Positions 1-9,023 of a DNA stretch of 64,000 nt are shown here, piece after piece (position 1 is the stretch's first letter; each line of letters opens with the position of its first letter). The position numbers and the translations under genes are program-made. This stretch comes from Anaerolinea sp. Its GTDB lineage: Bacteria > Chloroflexota > Anaerolineae > Anaerolineales > Anaerolineaceae. Under the pieces are notes generated by a model, which was not told where the DNA came from, did not search any database, and worked only from the letters and a program-made list of their open reading frames with translations. The stretch covers positions 39,291-103,290 of the forward strand of contig PNON01000001.1 in the NCBI GenBank assembly GCA_013824865.1. Reading direction: 5' to 3'.

Positions 1-1
1 T

Positions 2-409
2 GGTTACCCAGTTTATTGGATTCGAGTCGTTGCTTTCCTGATTGCCGCAGTCTATGCCGGTCTGGGGGGAATTCTCGCAGCATACAACACCGGGATCATC
101 ATGCCCACCACTATTCAATTAAGTCGAACAATTTGGGTGTTGTTGACAGTTATTCTGGGTGGAGCTTCCTACTTTTTTGGTCCTATCGTCGGAACAGCAA
201 TTGCGGTTTGGTTGGATGTGCTAATCAGCGGTGTCACAGAAAGATATAACCTAGTCATTGGAGTGATTTTCCTATTAATTGTGCTCTTTTCGCCTACAGG
301 CGTGATCGGTATTTTCGATACTTTGCGGAAAGACAAGAAATTTACGATTACTAATATATTTTCCTTTAAAAAGAGAAGATATATCCAAAAACATAAAAGG
401 AGGTGGTGA
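2..409 (+). CDS. Branched-chain amino acid-type ABC transporter permease (LivM-like), C-terminal part
   Basis: The reading frame is open from the window edge (GYPVYWIRVVAF...), so the gene starts upstream. The visible 135 residues contain hydrophobic membrane segments, then a short basic tail (FKKRRYIQKHKRRW). The stretch AAYNTGIIMPTT followed by GGASYFFGPIVGTAIAVWL matches the final part of LivM permeases of the HAAT family, where the permease ends in a membrane helix and a cytoplasmic tail. The following genes (binding protein, LivG, LivF) complete such an importer, which supports the call. The ORF track starts at an internal Met (101); that is not the true start. Confidence 0.85.
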   Translation, partial: GYPVYWIRVVAFLIAAVYAGLGGILAAYNTGIIMPTTIQLSRTIWVLLTVILGGASYFFGPIVGTAIAVWLDVLISGVTERYNLVIGVIFLLIVLFSPTGVIGIFDTLRKDKKFTITNIFSFKKRRYIQKHKRRW

Positions 410-500
410 GAATCTCGTGTAATTGTATCCATAGGCTGGAGTAAAGCTAACCCTGTTGGAAGATGTATTCAAACCAAATTATAAAAGGAGAGAATAAGAA

Positions 501-1853
501 ATGATGAAAAAGCTGTTATTGATTGTCACGATTGTAATGATAACCAGCATGCTTTTATCCGCATGTGGTGTACCCGCTGTCGCCCCTGCACCAGCAGAAC
601 CAGCCGCTCCTGCAGCGGTTGGTGAAATTAAAATCGGCATGATCAGTGCTTTTACTGGTCTATTCTCGGGTTTTGGTGAAATGCAGAAACAGGGCGCGGT
701 ATTAGCATTGGAAGAAGCTAATTATATGGCCGGCGGTAAAAAGATCGTTCTCATTATGGAGGATGATCAGCTCGATAATGAACAGGCTATCACAAAATCC
801 AAAAAACTTGTAGAGCAGGACAAAATCGACATATTAACGGGTATGGTGTCAGGTGACGAAGGTCTTGCAGTTGCAGATTATATGAAAGATAAGAACATCC
901 CTGTCATTCCTATGTATTCTGCCTCAGAAGATATAACAATGCGCGAATTCCATCCAATGATTGTGCGCACAACCTGGACAGGTGCTCAATCAATGGACGT
1001 TTTCGGTTATTGGCTAGCAACCCAAAAAGGTTGGAAAAAGGTTTATCAAATCGGCGAAGATTATTCGTATCCCTGGAACCAGGGCGGTGGCTTCATGCGT
1101 GGTTTCTGCCGCGGTGGTGGTGAAGAAGTTACAAGTGTTTGGTCTCCACCAGGATCCACTTCCGACTTTTCTTCAATGATCGCTTCCATTCCTTTGGATC
1201 AAGGATATGATGCGGTTCTGTATAACGGTGGTGGTGGCGATGCGGTTAACTTTGTAAAGCAATTTGTGGAATTGGGATATCACAAAAAGATCGCATTGAT
1301 TGGACAATCAAATACGTTTGAAAAACCTGATCTTGACGCTTTGCCTGCCGATATTGTTGGCGCCTATTCCCCACACCATACAGCTGACGATCTCAATACT
1401 CCAGAATGGAACACTTTTAAGGAAGCTTTCAACAAGCGTTGGGGTCGGAATCCATCAGCTGCTTCTGAATTCGCCTATTCTTCAATGCGGGTGATCCTAC
1501 GCGCTATCGATGCTTTGAATGGTGACATCTCTGATAAGACCGCTCTGGTTGACGCAATGCTCAAGGTTGATATGACTGATGATCCGCGCGGACCGGTTTC
1601 CCTTGATCCGAAATTTCATGCTGCAATAGGGAACGTTTATATCCGTGAAGTATCCAAAGCGGAAGATGGAACCTTATATAACAAGGGAATTTGGACTGTA
1701 AAGAATGTAAGCCAGTTTGGTCCATACGATCCTGATACCTACTTGAAGCAACCGATTGATGGTAATACGTATCCACCACAGAAATGCTCTGACTTCCCAC
1801 CCGAGATGTTGGAAGCTGCAAATATCTATGAATTTGTGGAGTTTGGCAAATAA
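501..1853 (+). CDS. ABC transporter substrate-binding lipoprotein (LivJ/Peripla_BP_6 type)
   Basis: This is a 450-residue periplasmic-binding-protein-fold protein expected to capture the ligand outside the membrane for the neighbouring LivM/G/F importer. The N-terminus has a lysine-rich start, a hydrophobic core and a lipobox (MLLSAC, Cys about 22), then a Pro/Ala linker, as in Chloroflexota lipoproteins. The mature part opens with EIKIGMISAFTGLFSGFGEMQKQG, typical of HAAT binding proteins. A good Shine-Dalgarno (aaaggagag) precedes the start. The ligand cannot be read from sequence: the family binds amino acids but also amides, urea and aromatic acids. The linked Tm-1-like and TIM-barrel genes suggest a non-standard substrate. 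Confidence 0.9.
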   Translation: MMKKLLLIVTIVMITSMLLSACGVPAVAPAPAEPAAPAAVGEIKIGMISAFTGLFSGFGEMQKQGAVLALEEANYMAGGKKIVLIMEDDQLDNEQAITKSKKLVEQDKIDILTGMVSGDEGLAVADYMKDKNIPVIPMYSASEDITMREFHPMIVRTTWTGAQSMDVFGYWLATQKGWKKVYQIGEDYSYPWNQGGGFMRGFCRGGGEEVTSVWSPPGSTSDFSSMIASIPLDQGYDAVLYNGGGGDAVNFVKQFVELGYHKKIALIGQSNTFEKPDLDALPADIVGAYSPHHTADDLNTPEWNTFKEAFNKRWGRNPSAASEFAYSSMRVILRAIDALNGDISDKTALVDAMLKVDMTDDPRGPVSLDPKFHAAIGNVYIREVSKAEDGTLYNKGIWTVKNVSQFGPYDPDTYLKQPIDGNTYPPQKCSDFPPEMLEAANIYEFVEFGK

Positions 1854-1899
1854 TTGCATTTCTGATATATCTACTGAAATAAATTAACAGGAGAATTTG

Positions 1900-2664
1900 A
1901 TGGAAAAGCCCGATCAGCAGCATGCATTAACCGTTAAATCTGTTTCAAAAAACTTTGGCGGAGTTCGTGCAATGCGCTCAGTTAGTTTTGATGTTCCAGT
2001 TGGTGAAAGACGTGCTCTGATCGGGCCAAATGGCGCGGGGAAAACAACCCTTTTCAATACGATTGCAGGTGAATTAGTTCCTAATGAAGGTAGTATAAGT
2101 TTCTTTGGTATTGATATTACTCGCAGCAGCGTTCAGAAACGCGCCAACCTGGGTTTAGGACGAACTTACCAGATCTCTCAACTGTTCCTAGACCTTTCTG
2201 TTGAAGAAAACCTCTATTTATCTGGTTCTGGTGGGGCAACGAAAGCCTTTAAATTTTTGGGATCATGGAAAAAGAATAAGGTAGAACGCGACTGGGCTCA
2301 GGAAGTTGCAGATCAGGTAGGGTTGAAAGAGTATAAAAATTCAACGGTATCCGAACTATCGCACGGTTTACAGCGTCAGCTTGAAGTAGGGATGGCAATT
2401 GCCATGCGTCCGCGTTTGATCATGTTGGATGAACCTGCAGCTGGTCTCTCACCGTCTGAGAGAATCATCTTAACTGACTTGATCAAAAAACTACCACGAG
2501 ATGTAACCCTGATCCTTATCGAGCACGATATGGAAATAGTCCTCGATATCGCTGACAGGATTACGGTAATGTACCATGGTTCAGTAATTGCGGAAGGAAC
2601 ACCTGCGGAAATCCGTTCGAATCTAGAAGTACAAAAAGTATATTTAGGGAGTTCCTATGTCTGA
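1900..2664 (+). CDS. ABC transporter ATP-binding protein, LivG-like
   Basis: This is the ATPase of the HAAT importer. It shows Walker A GPNGAGKTT, an ABC signature LSHGLQRQLE (a variant of LSGGQ), Walker B LIMLDEPAAGL and the switch His in LIEHDME. Length (254 residues) is normal for LivG. The ORF track begins at a TTG at 1897, but the ATG at 1900 lies 6 nt after AGGAG and is the better start. The 3' end overlaps livF by 8 nt, implying translational coupling. Confidence 0.92.
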   Translation: MEKPDQQHALTVKSVSKNFGGVRAMRSVSFDVPVGERRALIGPNGAGKTTLFNTIAGELVPNEGSISFFGIDITRSSVQKRANLGLGRTYQISQLFLDLSVEENLYLSGSGGATKAFKFLGSWKKNKVERDWAQEVADQVGLKEYKNSTVSELSHGLQRQLEVGMAIAMRPRLIMLDEPAAGLSPSERIILTDLIKKLPRDVTLILIEHDMEIVLDIADRITVMYHGSVIAEGTPAEIRSNLEVQKVYLGSSYV

Positions 2665-3382
2665 ACCGATTGGCGATCACCATGCAAATCTGGAAGTCTC
2701 GGACCTTCAAACCTATTATGGTGATAGCCACATTCTGCAAGGCTGCACATTAAGTGTAGGACAGGAATGTGTTGCTGTTTTAGGCCGCAATGGTATGGGT
2801 AAAACCACACTGATGAGATCTGTTATGGGATTGACGCGTCCAAAAGCTGGAAGTATCCGTTGGAAAGACTTGGAAATTTCCAAAAAGGAACCCTTTGAAA
2901 TAGCAAATTTAGGAATTGGGTATGTTCCCCAAGGACGTCGTCTTTTTCCCTCATTATCTGTTGAAGAGCACATATCTTTAACTTATCGAAAAACTGGAGA
3001 AGAAGAAATTTGGACACCCTCACGGGTGTACGACCTTTTCCCCGAATTGGCAAATCGCCGTAAAATCAGTGGTACACGTTTGAGCGGAGGAGAACAGCAA
3101 ATGCTTGCTATTGGGCGGGCGCTGGTTACTAATCCATCCATCATTTTATTGGATGAACCATCAGAAGGTCTATCTCCAATTGCGGTTGATCTCGTTATCG
3201 AAACTTGTCGGAAATTGCTCAAAGAGAATATCTCGATTCTTCTTGTCGAACAAAACATTCATGTAGCTGAGGCACTTGCCAGCCGTGTTTATATTCTTGT
3301 TAGCGGAAGAACAGTGTACAACTCTGAGGCAGCTAAGTTCTTAGATAACCTGGAACTTCGCGAAAAATATCTTGGCGTGTAA
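2657..3382 (+). CDS. ABC transporter ATP-binding protein, LivF-like
   Basis: This is the second ATPase of the importer, 241 residues. Motifs seen are Walker A GRNGMGKTT, signature LSGGEQQML, Walker B IILLDEPSEGL, and LLVEQN with the switch residue replaced by Gln, which is usual in LivF. The start codon lies inside the end of livG (8 nt overlap). About 160 nt without a gene follow before the Tm-1-like gene, so a shared transcript is likely but not certain. Confidence 0.92.
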   Translation: MSEPIGDHHANLEVSDLQTYYGDSHILQGCTLSVGQECVAVLGRNGMGKTTLMRSVMGLTRPKAGSIRWKDLEISKKEPFEIANLGIGYVPQGRRLFPSLSVEEHISLTYRKTGEEEIWTPSRVYDLFPELANRRKISGTRLSGGEQQMLAIGRALVTNPSIILLDEPSEGLSPIAVDLVIETCRKLLKENISILLVEQNIHVAEALASRVYILVSGRTVYNSEAAKFLDNLELREKYLGV

Positions 3383-3543
3383 TTCAATATGCTCTCAATC
3401 AGATTTGTAGCCAGAGCCAAGTTCTTAGATTTTCAATCCAAGTCATATCAAGCATTTTTAACACCATGCAGTCAGCACTCATCAGGCAAGCACAGCATAT
3501 ACTATTGTTGGCATGATCAAAAAACTTGTTAGGAGAAAATCGC

Positions 3544-4758
3544 ATGACGAAAACAGTTGCAGTAATTGGTGCATTTGATTCCAAAGGGCAGGAATTTGCT
3601 TTCCTAAAGTCCGAAATTGAAAAGCACGGTTGTCAAACATTGATGATCAATGTTGGAGTATTAGGTGAAGGTCCATTTAAGGCGGATATATCCGCAGAAA
3701 AAATAGCTCTAGCAGGTGGAAGTAACCTACAGAAATTGGCTGCTGACAAGGACCGCGGGATCGCCATGGAAGTGATGACTCGCGGTGCCGCAATAATTGC
3801 CAAGCAGCTTTACGACGAGGGAAAATTTGACGGTGTAATCTCAATGGGAGGTAGTGGTGGTGCTGTTGTCGGTACGAGTGCCATGCGTGCACTACCTGTT
3901 GGAGTTCCAAAACTTATGGTAACTACGGTTGCATCAGGTGAGACAAGTGCATATGTTGGTACAACAGATATCACTATGATGCCTTCTATAGTTGATGTTT
4001 CAGGATTGAACCGTATCAGCCGCTCGATTTTTGCAAATGCAGCCGGTGCAATAAGTGGTATGGTGAATGTTGAAAAGGTAAAAAGTACTTCCGATGAAAA
4101 ACCACTAATTGCAGCTACTATGTTTGGGAATACTACTCGGGCTGTCGACCATGCAAGGAAGATAATGGAAGATAAGGGGTATGAAGTTCTTGTATTTCAC
4201 GCAACGGGCACTGGTGGCCGGACTATGGAAATGCTGGTTGACAATGGATATTTCTCAGGTGTTTTAGATATTACTACAACAGAATGGGCTGACGAAGTAT
4301 GTGGTGGTGTTCTGAGTGCAGGAAATACCAGGCTTGAAGCCGCTGCTAAAGCCGGTGTTCCCCAGGTTGTGACGCCCGCTTGTATTGATATGTGTAATTT
4401 CTGGGCTCCTGATACTATTCCTGCGCAATTTAAAGACAGACTTTTGTACAAATGGAATCCGAACATCACTCTTATGCGTACAACGCCAGAAGAGAATACA
4501 CGCATGGGTGAAATATTTGCTGAAAAACTAAACATGGCAAAGGGTCCAGTGGCAGTATTTATTCCTATGGGTGGTTTCTCAGAGGTTGATTTTCCCGAAA
4601 AACCTTTTTGGTGGCCAGAAGCAAACCAGGCATTCGTTGATGCATTAAAGAAAAATTTACGTCCTGATATCCAGGTTGTAATGAGTGACAAAGATGTCAA
4701 CGATCCCGAGTTTTCCGGGATGGTTGCAGATAAACTGATTGAATTTTTGAAAAAATAA
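3544..4758 (+). CDS. Tm-1-like ATP-binding domain protein (UPF0261)
   Basis: This 404-residue protein belongs to UPF0261, the family of the N-terminal half of tomato Tm-1, an inhibitor of tobamovirus RNA replication that binds ATP. Visible features are an N-terminal AVIGAFDSKGQEF segment, the Gly-rich VISMGGSGGAVVG loop, and conserved ATMFGNTTRAVDHA and VFHATGTGGRTMEML segments. The track starts at a TTG (3526); the ATG at 3544, 8 nt after AGGAG, is preferred. It sits 12 nt before the first of two TIM-barrel genes related to the other half of plant Tm-1. The bacterial function is not established; an enzyme or kinase role acting with its neighbours is an inference. Confidence 0.88.
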   Translation: MTKTVAVIGAFDSKGQEFAFLKSEIEKHGCQTLMINVGVLGEGPFKADISAEKIALAGGSNLQKLAADKDRGIAMEVMTRGAAIIAKQLYDEGKFDGVISMGGSGGAVVGTSAMRALPVGVPKLMVTTVASGETSAYVGTTDITMMPSIVDVSGLNRISRSIFANAAGAISGMVNVEKVKSTSDEKPLIAATMFGNTTRAVDHARKIMEDKGYEVLVFHATGTGGRTMEMLVDNGYFSGVLDITTTEWADEVCGGVLSAGNTRLEAAAKAGVPQVVTPACIDMCNFWAPDTIPAQFKDRLLYKWNPNITLMRTTPEENTRMGEIFAEKLNMAKGPVAVFIPMGGFSEVDFPEKPFWWPEANQAFVDALKKNLRPDIQVVMSDKDVNDPEFSGMVADKLIEFLKK

Positions 4759-4770
4759 AAGGAGAACATA

Positions 4771-5601
4771 ATGGCAATATCACGTGATGAAATTCTTCGA
4801 AGACTTCATGCTCAGGTTGATGCTGGTAAACCAATCGTAGGCTGTGGGGCAGGAACTGGGATCAGTGCAAAATTAGCTGAAGCAGGTGGCGCTGATATCA
4901 TCATCATTTACAACTCGGGTCGCTATCGAATGGCTGGGCGCGGTTCACTTGCTGGTTTGATGCCCTTCGGTGATGCGAATGGTATCGTAGTCGATATGGC
5001 GTCAGAAGTCTTGCCAGTCATTAAAAATGTTCCCGTTTTAGCCGGCGTTTGCGGTACAGATCCATTCCGCTTAATGCCATTATTTATCAAGCAACTTAAA
5101 GAGATGGGCTTTTCGGGGATTCAGAATTTCCCAACGGTTGGATTGATAGATGGAAACTTCCGTGCCAATCTTGAAGGTACCGGAATGGGCTATGATAAAG
5201 AAATCGAAGCCATTCGGATTGCTCATGATATGGACTTCTTCACTTCCCCGTATGTTTTTGATGCTGAAGATGCAACTGCAATGGCAAAAGCTGGTGCAGA
5301 TCAATTAGTAGCCCATGTAGGACTAACGACTGCGGGATCGATTGGCGCCGTTGTTGCCTTTTCCATCGATCAAGCAATTGAAAAAGTGATGGTAATCGCT
5401 GAAGCTGGTCGCAAGGTGCGAAAGGACATCCTGGTAATTTGCCACGGCGGTCCATTTGATGAACCCGAATCTGTCGGCAAAGCGCTTCCTCGGATGCCAG
5501 GAATCAATGGATTTTTTGGTGCATCCAGTATTGAGCGGTTGCCAACTGAACGCGCAATCACTGCCCAGGTTAAAGAATTCAAATCACTCAAATTGGGATA
5601 G
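4771..5601 (+). CDS. TIM-barrel protein, phosphoenolpyruvate hydrolase-like family (copy 1)
   Basis: This is a 276-residue protein of the PEP_hydrolase/TIM-barrel signal-transduction family, the family of the C-terminal half of plant Tm-1. Conserved segments visible are GCGAGTGISAKLAEAGGAD, IYNSGRYRMAGRGS, GFSGIQNFPTVGLIDG, VAHVGLTT and CHGGPFDEPE. It starts 12 nt after the Tm-1-like gene behind an aaaggagaac Shine-Dalgarno, so the two are probably co-translated from one mRNA. A close paralogue follows. The family name comes from annotation and the in vivo reaction is uncertain; the recurring partnership with UPF0261 suggests the two proteins act on one substrate. Confidence 0.87.
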   Translation: MAISRDEILRRLHAQVDAGKPIVGCGAGTGISAKLAEAGGADIIIIYNSGRYRMAGRGSLAGLMPFGDANGIVVDMASEVLPVIKNVPVLAGVCGTDPFRLMPLFIKQLKEMGFSGIQNFPTVGLIDGNFRANLEGTGMGYDKEIEAIRIAHDMDFFTSPYVFDAEDATAMAKAGADQLVAHVGLTTAGSIGAVVAFSIDQAIEKVMVIAEAGRKVRKDILVICHGGPFDEPESVGKALPRMPGINGFFGASSIERLPTERAITAQVKEFKSLKLG

Positions 5602-5654
5602 ATTCCAGGATCTATACTCCTATATGAGATGTCTGCCATAATCACTTTAGAGAA

Positions 5655-5686
5655 CCGACTGCTGTAAAATTGATTCCAGCAGTCGG
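5655..5686 (+). terminator. Hairpin between the two TIM-barrel paralogues (weak terminator or attenuator)
   Basis: A perfect 10-bp inverted repeat (ccgactgctg / cagcagtcgg) with a 12-nt loop lies in the 172-nt gap between the two paralogues. It is followed by gaaaatcttctctt, a broken T-rich stretch rather than a clean T tract. It may reduce transcription into copy 2 or protect the upstream mRNA 3' end. Confidence 0.4.
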
Positions 5687-5773
5687 GAAAATCTTCTCTT
5701 AAGGAAAATAGCTGGATTTCCACTGTTCAAGATTGAATCCGTTCTCAATTCTTTGTAAGTAAAGGAGATTACC

Positions 5774-6616
5774 GTGACAATTCCTAGAAGTGAAATTCTA
5801 AAAAAACTCCATACCAAGGCTCAGAAGGGTATTCCGATTCTTGGTGGTGGTGCTGGTACAGGAATTTCGGCAAAGAGTGAAGAGGCTGGAGGTATTGACC
5901 TGATCATTATCTATAACACCGGGCGATATCGTATGGCTGGAAGAGTTTCAATGACAGGTCTATTCGCATATGGAGATGCTAACGCGATAATGATGGAAAT
6001 GGCAGGGGAAGTATTACCAATCGTAAAGAATACACCTGTCCTCGCAGGAGTCAATGCCACTGATCCTTTCAGAATGATGCCATTTTTTCTTAAGCAAGTA
6101 AAAGAGATTGGTTTTTCTGGTGTCCAGAACTTCCCGACAGTTGGTCTTTTCGATGGAAAGATCCGAAGCAACATGGAAGGTACTGGCTTGGGATATGATA
6201 AAGAAGTTGAAATGATTTTTCTTGCCCATAAGATGGACATGTTAACAACTCCCTACTGTTTTACAGAAGATGAAGCACGAGCTATGGTCAAGGCAGGTGC
6301 AGATTTAATTGTTGCTCACGTAGGGATGACGACTGGTGGGACTATCGGTGCTACGGATTCAATGACCCTAGATCAGGCAATAAATACCACGATGAAAATT
6401 GCAGATGCATCTAGGAACATAAGAAAAGACATCCTCGTAATCTGTCATGGCGGACCATTCGATGAACCGGATACTGTGGAAAAAGCTCTGAAGATGATGC
6501 CTGGTATAAATGGCTTTTTCGGTGCAACAAGCATGGAGCGTCTGCCCGTCGAACGGGCTATCACCGCACAAGTGCGAAAATTCACTGAGATGAAAATATT
6601 ACCGTTTAAAGGGTAG
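5774..6616 (+). CDS. TIM-barrel protein, phosphoenolpyruvate hydrolase-like family (copy 2)
   Basis: This 280-residue paralogue of the preceding gene shares most blocks (GAGTGISAKSEEAGG, IYNTGRYRMAGRVS, GFSGVQNFPTVGLFDG, VAHVGMTT, CHGGPFDEPD). By eye well over half of the residues are identical, which indicates tandem duplication. The start is a GTG at 5774, 6 nt after ggag. Differences cluster around the barrel loops (for example SLAGLMPFGDANGIVV versus SMTGLFAYGDANAIMM), so the copies may form a heteromer or handle different ligands. The function is unproven. Confidence 0.86.
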   Translation: MTIPRSEILKKLHTKAQKGIPILGGGAGTGISAKSEEAGGIDLIIIYNTGRYRMAGRVSMTGLFAYGDANAIMMEMAGEVLPIVKNTPVLAGVNATDPFRMMPFFLKQVKEIGFSGVQNFPTVGLFDGKIRSNMEGTGLGYDKEVEMIFLAHKMDMLTTPYCFTEDEARAMVKAGADLIVAHVGMTTGGTIGATDSMTLDQAINTTMKIADASRNIRKDILVICHGGPFDEPDTVEKALKMMPGINGFFGATSMERLPVERAITAQVRKFTEMKILPFKG

Positions 6617-7010
6617 TTCTTTCGAATGATAAAATTATGCAAAATTGTGCCAGATCAATGAATCAAATCCAAAAAATTTAATAGTAATAATTATTGCCTC
6701 TATTCTTACCCAATCAGGTAAGTGTGGGAAACGCCACTCATACGGGGTCAAAGGCCCCTTATGAAAGTAAATTCACTTTGCGATTTTAACTTACATCCAT
6801 AATGTTGTTACTGAACCACCACTTCCGCATGACCCTGCAGTCGAAAATGAACTGACTATCCAGCTTATTTTTTCCATCTAGTTTTGATACTCTTTGTGAT
6901 CTGACCTACAACCTCAACCAAGCATATATTGTTTTGGTGTACCAGTAGTAACGCTAATACATACCCTCAATGGGTACGCTCAATCTAATTTTGAATTTTC
7001 GGATTAATTG
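6617..7010. other. Intergenic region, no gene seen
   Basis: AT-rich non-coding sequence separates the Tm-1 locus from the tRNA. The only structure noticed is an imperfect hairpin at 6739-6763 (catacgggg / ccccttatg, one mismatch), which could end the plus-strand transcript although no T tract follows. The track ORF 6970..7311 runs through the tRNA and is not real. Confidence 0.6.
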
Positions 7011-7084
7011 TGCCCCAGGAGGGACTCGAACCCTCAATCTAGGCGTTAGGAGTGCCTCGCTCTGTCCACTTGAGCCACTAGGGC
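7011..7084 (-). tRNA. tRNA-Arg(CCU)
   Basis: Read on the minus strand, the sequence folds as a cloverleaf. The acceptor is gccctag / ctggggc with discriminator A, the D arm opens with gctc and closes with gagc, and the anticodon loop is CTCCTAA, giving anticodon CCU (codon AGG). The T arm is gaggg-ttcgagt-ccctc. Length is 74 nt. CCA is not encoded. Confidence 0.93.
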
Positions 7085-7350
7085 ATGAATTTATTTTACT
7101 CCAAACCGAACCCGCGTGCAAATTCATTCATCTGCTGGCTTCCTTAATTTACAGGATTAACATTTTAGGTATACCGTTTTATAAGGAAAATTTGGCCATT
7201 TCAATTCAAATATCCTACGGAAAAAGAATATCTGACCAAACATCTTTTCCTCCCTTCTGTCCTATATTCATAAAAATATTACTTATAGATAGATGTTTAA
7301 CACACAAATAGTGGAGAAAGTTATCCACTTTCCAATTTCGATTCTCTTTC

Positions 7351-8109
7351 CTACCGATACGTCCCTTGCGGATCTAACTCTTCCCTGAGGATATGCAATT
7401 CCTTTTCTGAAGGCGATTCGGTATAGTGCAAATGCTCTGCCACCTTCAGTTCCCAGCCGGTATTGGCACGAGCCTGTTCCACCGAGGCGCCAGTGTGCAG
7501 GGCGGTGAGGACCAGCTCGCCATTTGCGTCCGGTTCCATCAAACCCAGGTCAGTAACGACGCACTGTGTACCGCCACCGCGCGCACCTGTGGCTTCGCGC
7601 TGACCGCCTCCGCCCAAAAAGCCGGCTGAGGTGACGAAGTCGCACTTCTCGGGGAAGCGGCGCTTCTGATGCGGGGTCATCACATAACAGCGGTTAGCCC
7701 AGCCAGCAATTTCCATCGATCCGCCGGAGCCGGGCATGCGCACCTTGGGGTGAGCATAGTCGGAACCGATGACCGTGGCATTGATATTGCCAAATTTATC
7801 GATCTGCGCGCCGCCCAGGAAAGCCACATCCACATTGCCGCGCTGCAGGTAGAACGCAAAAATATCATACATGCTGGTGACAGCAGCCGCACCGCTGACC
7901 AGGGTGGGATCGCCAATGGAAAGCGGCAGGCGGGAAGGGCGCGAACCGATGACACCGGCTTCATAGATCATGAGCAGGCTGGGGGCATGGGTGCGCATGG
8001 CCAGGTTGCAGGCCAGGTTGGGGCTGCCGACACCCACGAAAACGGTATCGCCATCCTTCAAAAGGCGGGCAGCGTTGATGATAAGGAGTTCTGATAATGT
8101 ATATTCCAT
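7351..8109 (-). CDS. CoA-transferase subunit beta (glutaconate CoA-transferase B / IpdB-like)
   Basis: This is the 252-residue second subunit of a class I CoA-transferase. It shows the N-terminal LLKDGDTVFVGVGSPNLACNLA and LLMIYEAGVIG, where the Glu matches the position of the catalytic glutamate that carries the acyl-CoA intermediate in GctB-type subunits. It also has PGSGGSMEIAG and the FLGGGGQREATGARGGGTQ loop. It follows the alpha subunit by 9 nt. The acid substrate is not evident; the family includes glutaconate, 3-oxoacid and steroid-ring (IpdAB) enzymes. It is the last gene of a three-gene operon with an aldehyde dehydrogenase. Confidence 0.88.
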   Translation of the reverse strand: MEYTLSELLIINAARLLKDGDTVFVGVGSPNLACNLAMRTHAPSLLMIYEAGVIGSRPSRLPLSIGDPTLVSGAAAVTSMYDIFAFYLQRGNVDVAFLGGAQIDKFGNINATVIGSDYAHPKVRMPGSGGSMEIAGWANRCYVMTPHQKRRFPEKCDFVTSAGFLGGGGQREATGARGGGTQCVVTDLGLMEPDANGELVLTALHTGASVEQARANTGWELKVAEHLHYTESPSEKELHILREELDPQGTYR

Positions 8110-8118
8110 AGCGTCTTC

Positions 8119-9021
8119 CTAATAATCCCCGTAATTGACCGGTGCAGCCAGGCGCGGTTTTACTTCCAACCGCTTATGCACGTCAGCACCCAGCTTGATC
8201 CAATATTCCGCGCGGTCTTTTACCCCATACACCCACTCATCCAGCCAGGCTTTCACCCTCGCTGGGTCTTCGGTGACCTTATCCCACTCCAGGTAAAAGG
8301 TGTTGTCGCGGTCGTAATAGCCCTGGGTGTAGGAGGGATGGCTGGCATAAGGCACCAGGCAGACGGCATCCACGATGAAATCCGGGATGACGGTGCGGTT
8401 GGGATCGGAGCGGATGACGGATTCATCCACGATCTCTTCGGTGGTCAGGATGACGTGTTTGGCGGCAAAGGCAGCTTCCTTTTGCTCGCCGATGATTCCC
8501 CATATCTGGGCGTTGCCATTGGCATCGCAGCGCTGTACATGGACGATGGCTACATCCGGGAGCAAAGGCGGCACCACCACCACCTCACGCCCGGTGTAGG
8601 GGTCTTTCACCCGGCGGTATTGGGGATTGGCGTGCTCGAGGTCGGTGGCGGCGGTCTGATTCATGGGCATAAAAGGAAGCCCGCTGGCACCAGCCTGCAG
8701 GCGGCAGATCATGGAGAAGTGGGAGTACTCCTCCCATTCCAGATGTCCGGCTTCCAGCTCAGCGCGAATGATGCGCAATGAGCCAACACCGGGGTTGCCG
8801 ATGTATGAAAAGATGATCTTCTTCGCGCAGCCAGCTGCCACCATCATTTCGTAGATCAGGTCGGGTGTCGCGCGCGCCAGGGTCAGGTCTTTGCGCCCCT
8901 GGCGGATGATCTCGTGCCCGGCAGCAAAAGGGATGAGATGGGTGAAGCCGGCGGCGTAAATGGTGTCGCCATCCTTCACGTAGCTGGCGACAGCCTCGGT
9001 AAGCGTTGTCAGTTTCGTCAC
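8119..9021 (-). CDS. CoA-transferase subunit alpha (glutaconate CoA-transferase A / IpdA-like)
   Basis: This is the partner of the beta subunit, 300 residues. It opens with TKLTTLTEAVASYVKDGDTIYAAGFTHLIPFAAGHEI, the usual N-terminus of GctA/IpdA-type subunits. The track start at 9123 would run deep into the aldehyde dehydrogenase gene and gives an Arg-rich non-homologous leader. A GTG at 9021, shortly after gaggg and just after the upstream stop (TAA at 9026-9024), is preferred. Tight spacing to both neighbours indicates one operon. Confidence 0.87.
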   Translation of the reverse strand: MTKLTTLTEAVASYVKDGDTIYAAGFTHLIPFAAGHEIIRQGRKDLTLARATPDLIYEMMVAAGCAKKIIFSYIGNPGVGSLRIIRAELEAGHLEWEEYSHFSMICRLQAGASGLPFMPMNQTAATDLEHANPQYRRVKDPYTGREVVVVPPLLPDVAIVHVQRCDANGNAQIWGIIGEQKEAAFAAKHVILTTEEIVDESVIRSDPNRTVIPDFIVDAVCLVPYASHPSYTQGYYDRDNTFYLEWDKVTEDPARVKAWLDEWVYGVKDRAEYWIKLGADVHKRLEVKPRLAAPVNYGDY

Positions 9022-9023
9022 TT

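Noticed and set aside
6970-7311. 113-residue ORF across the tRNA
   Set aside because: It reads through tRNA-Arg; the familiar GGTRTLNLGVRSASLCPL-type translation is a common tRNA artefact.
8176-8781. 201-residue plus-strand ORF
   Set aside because: It is antisense to the CoA-transferase alpha gene, which has strong family motifs; it is a shadow of a GC-rich gene.
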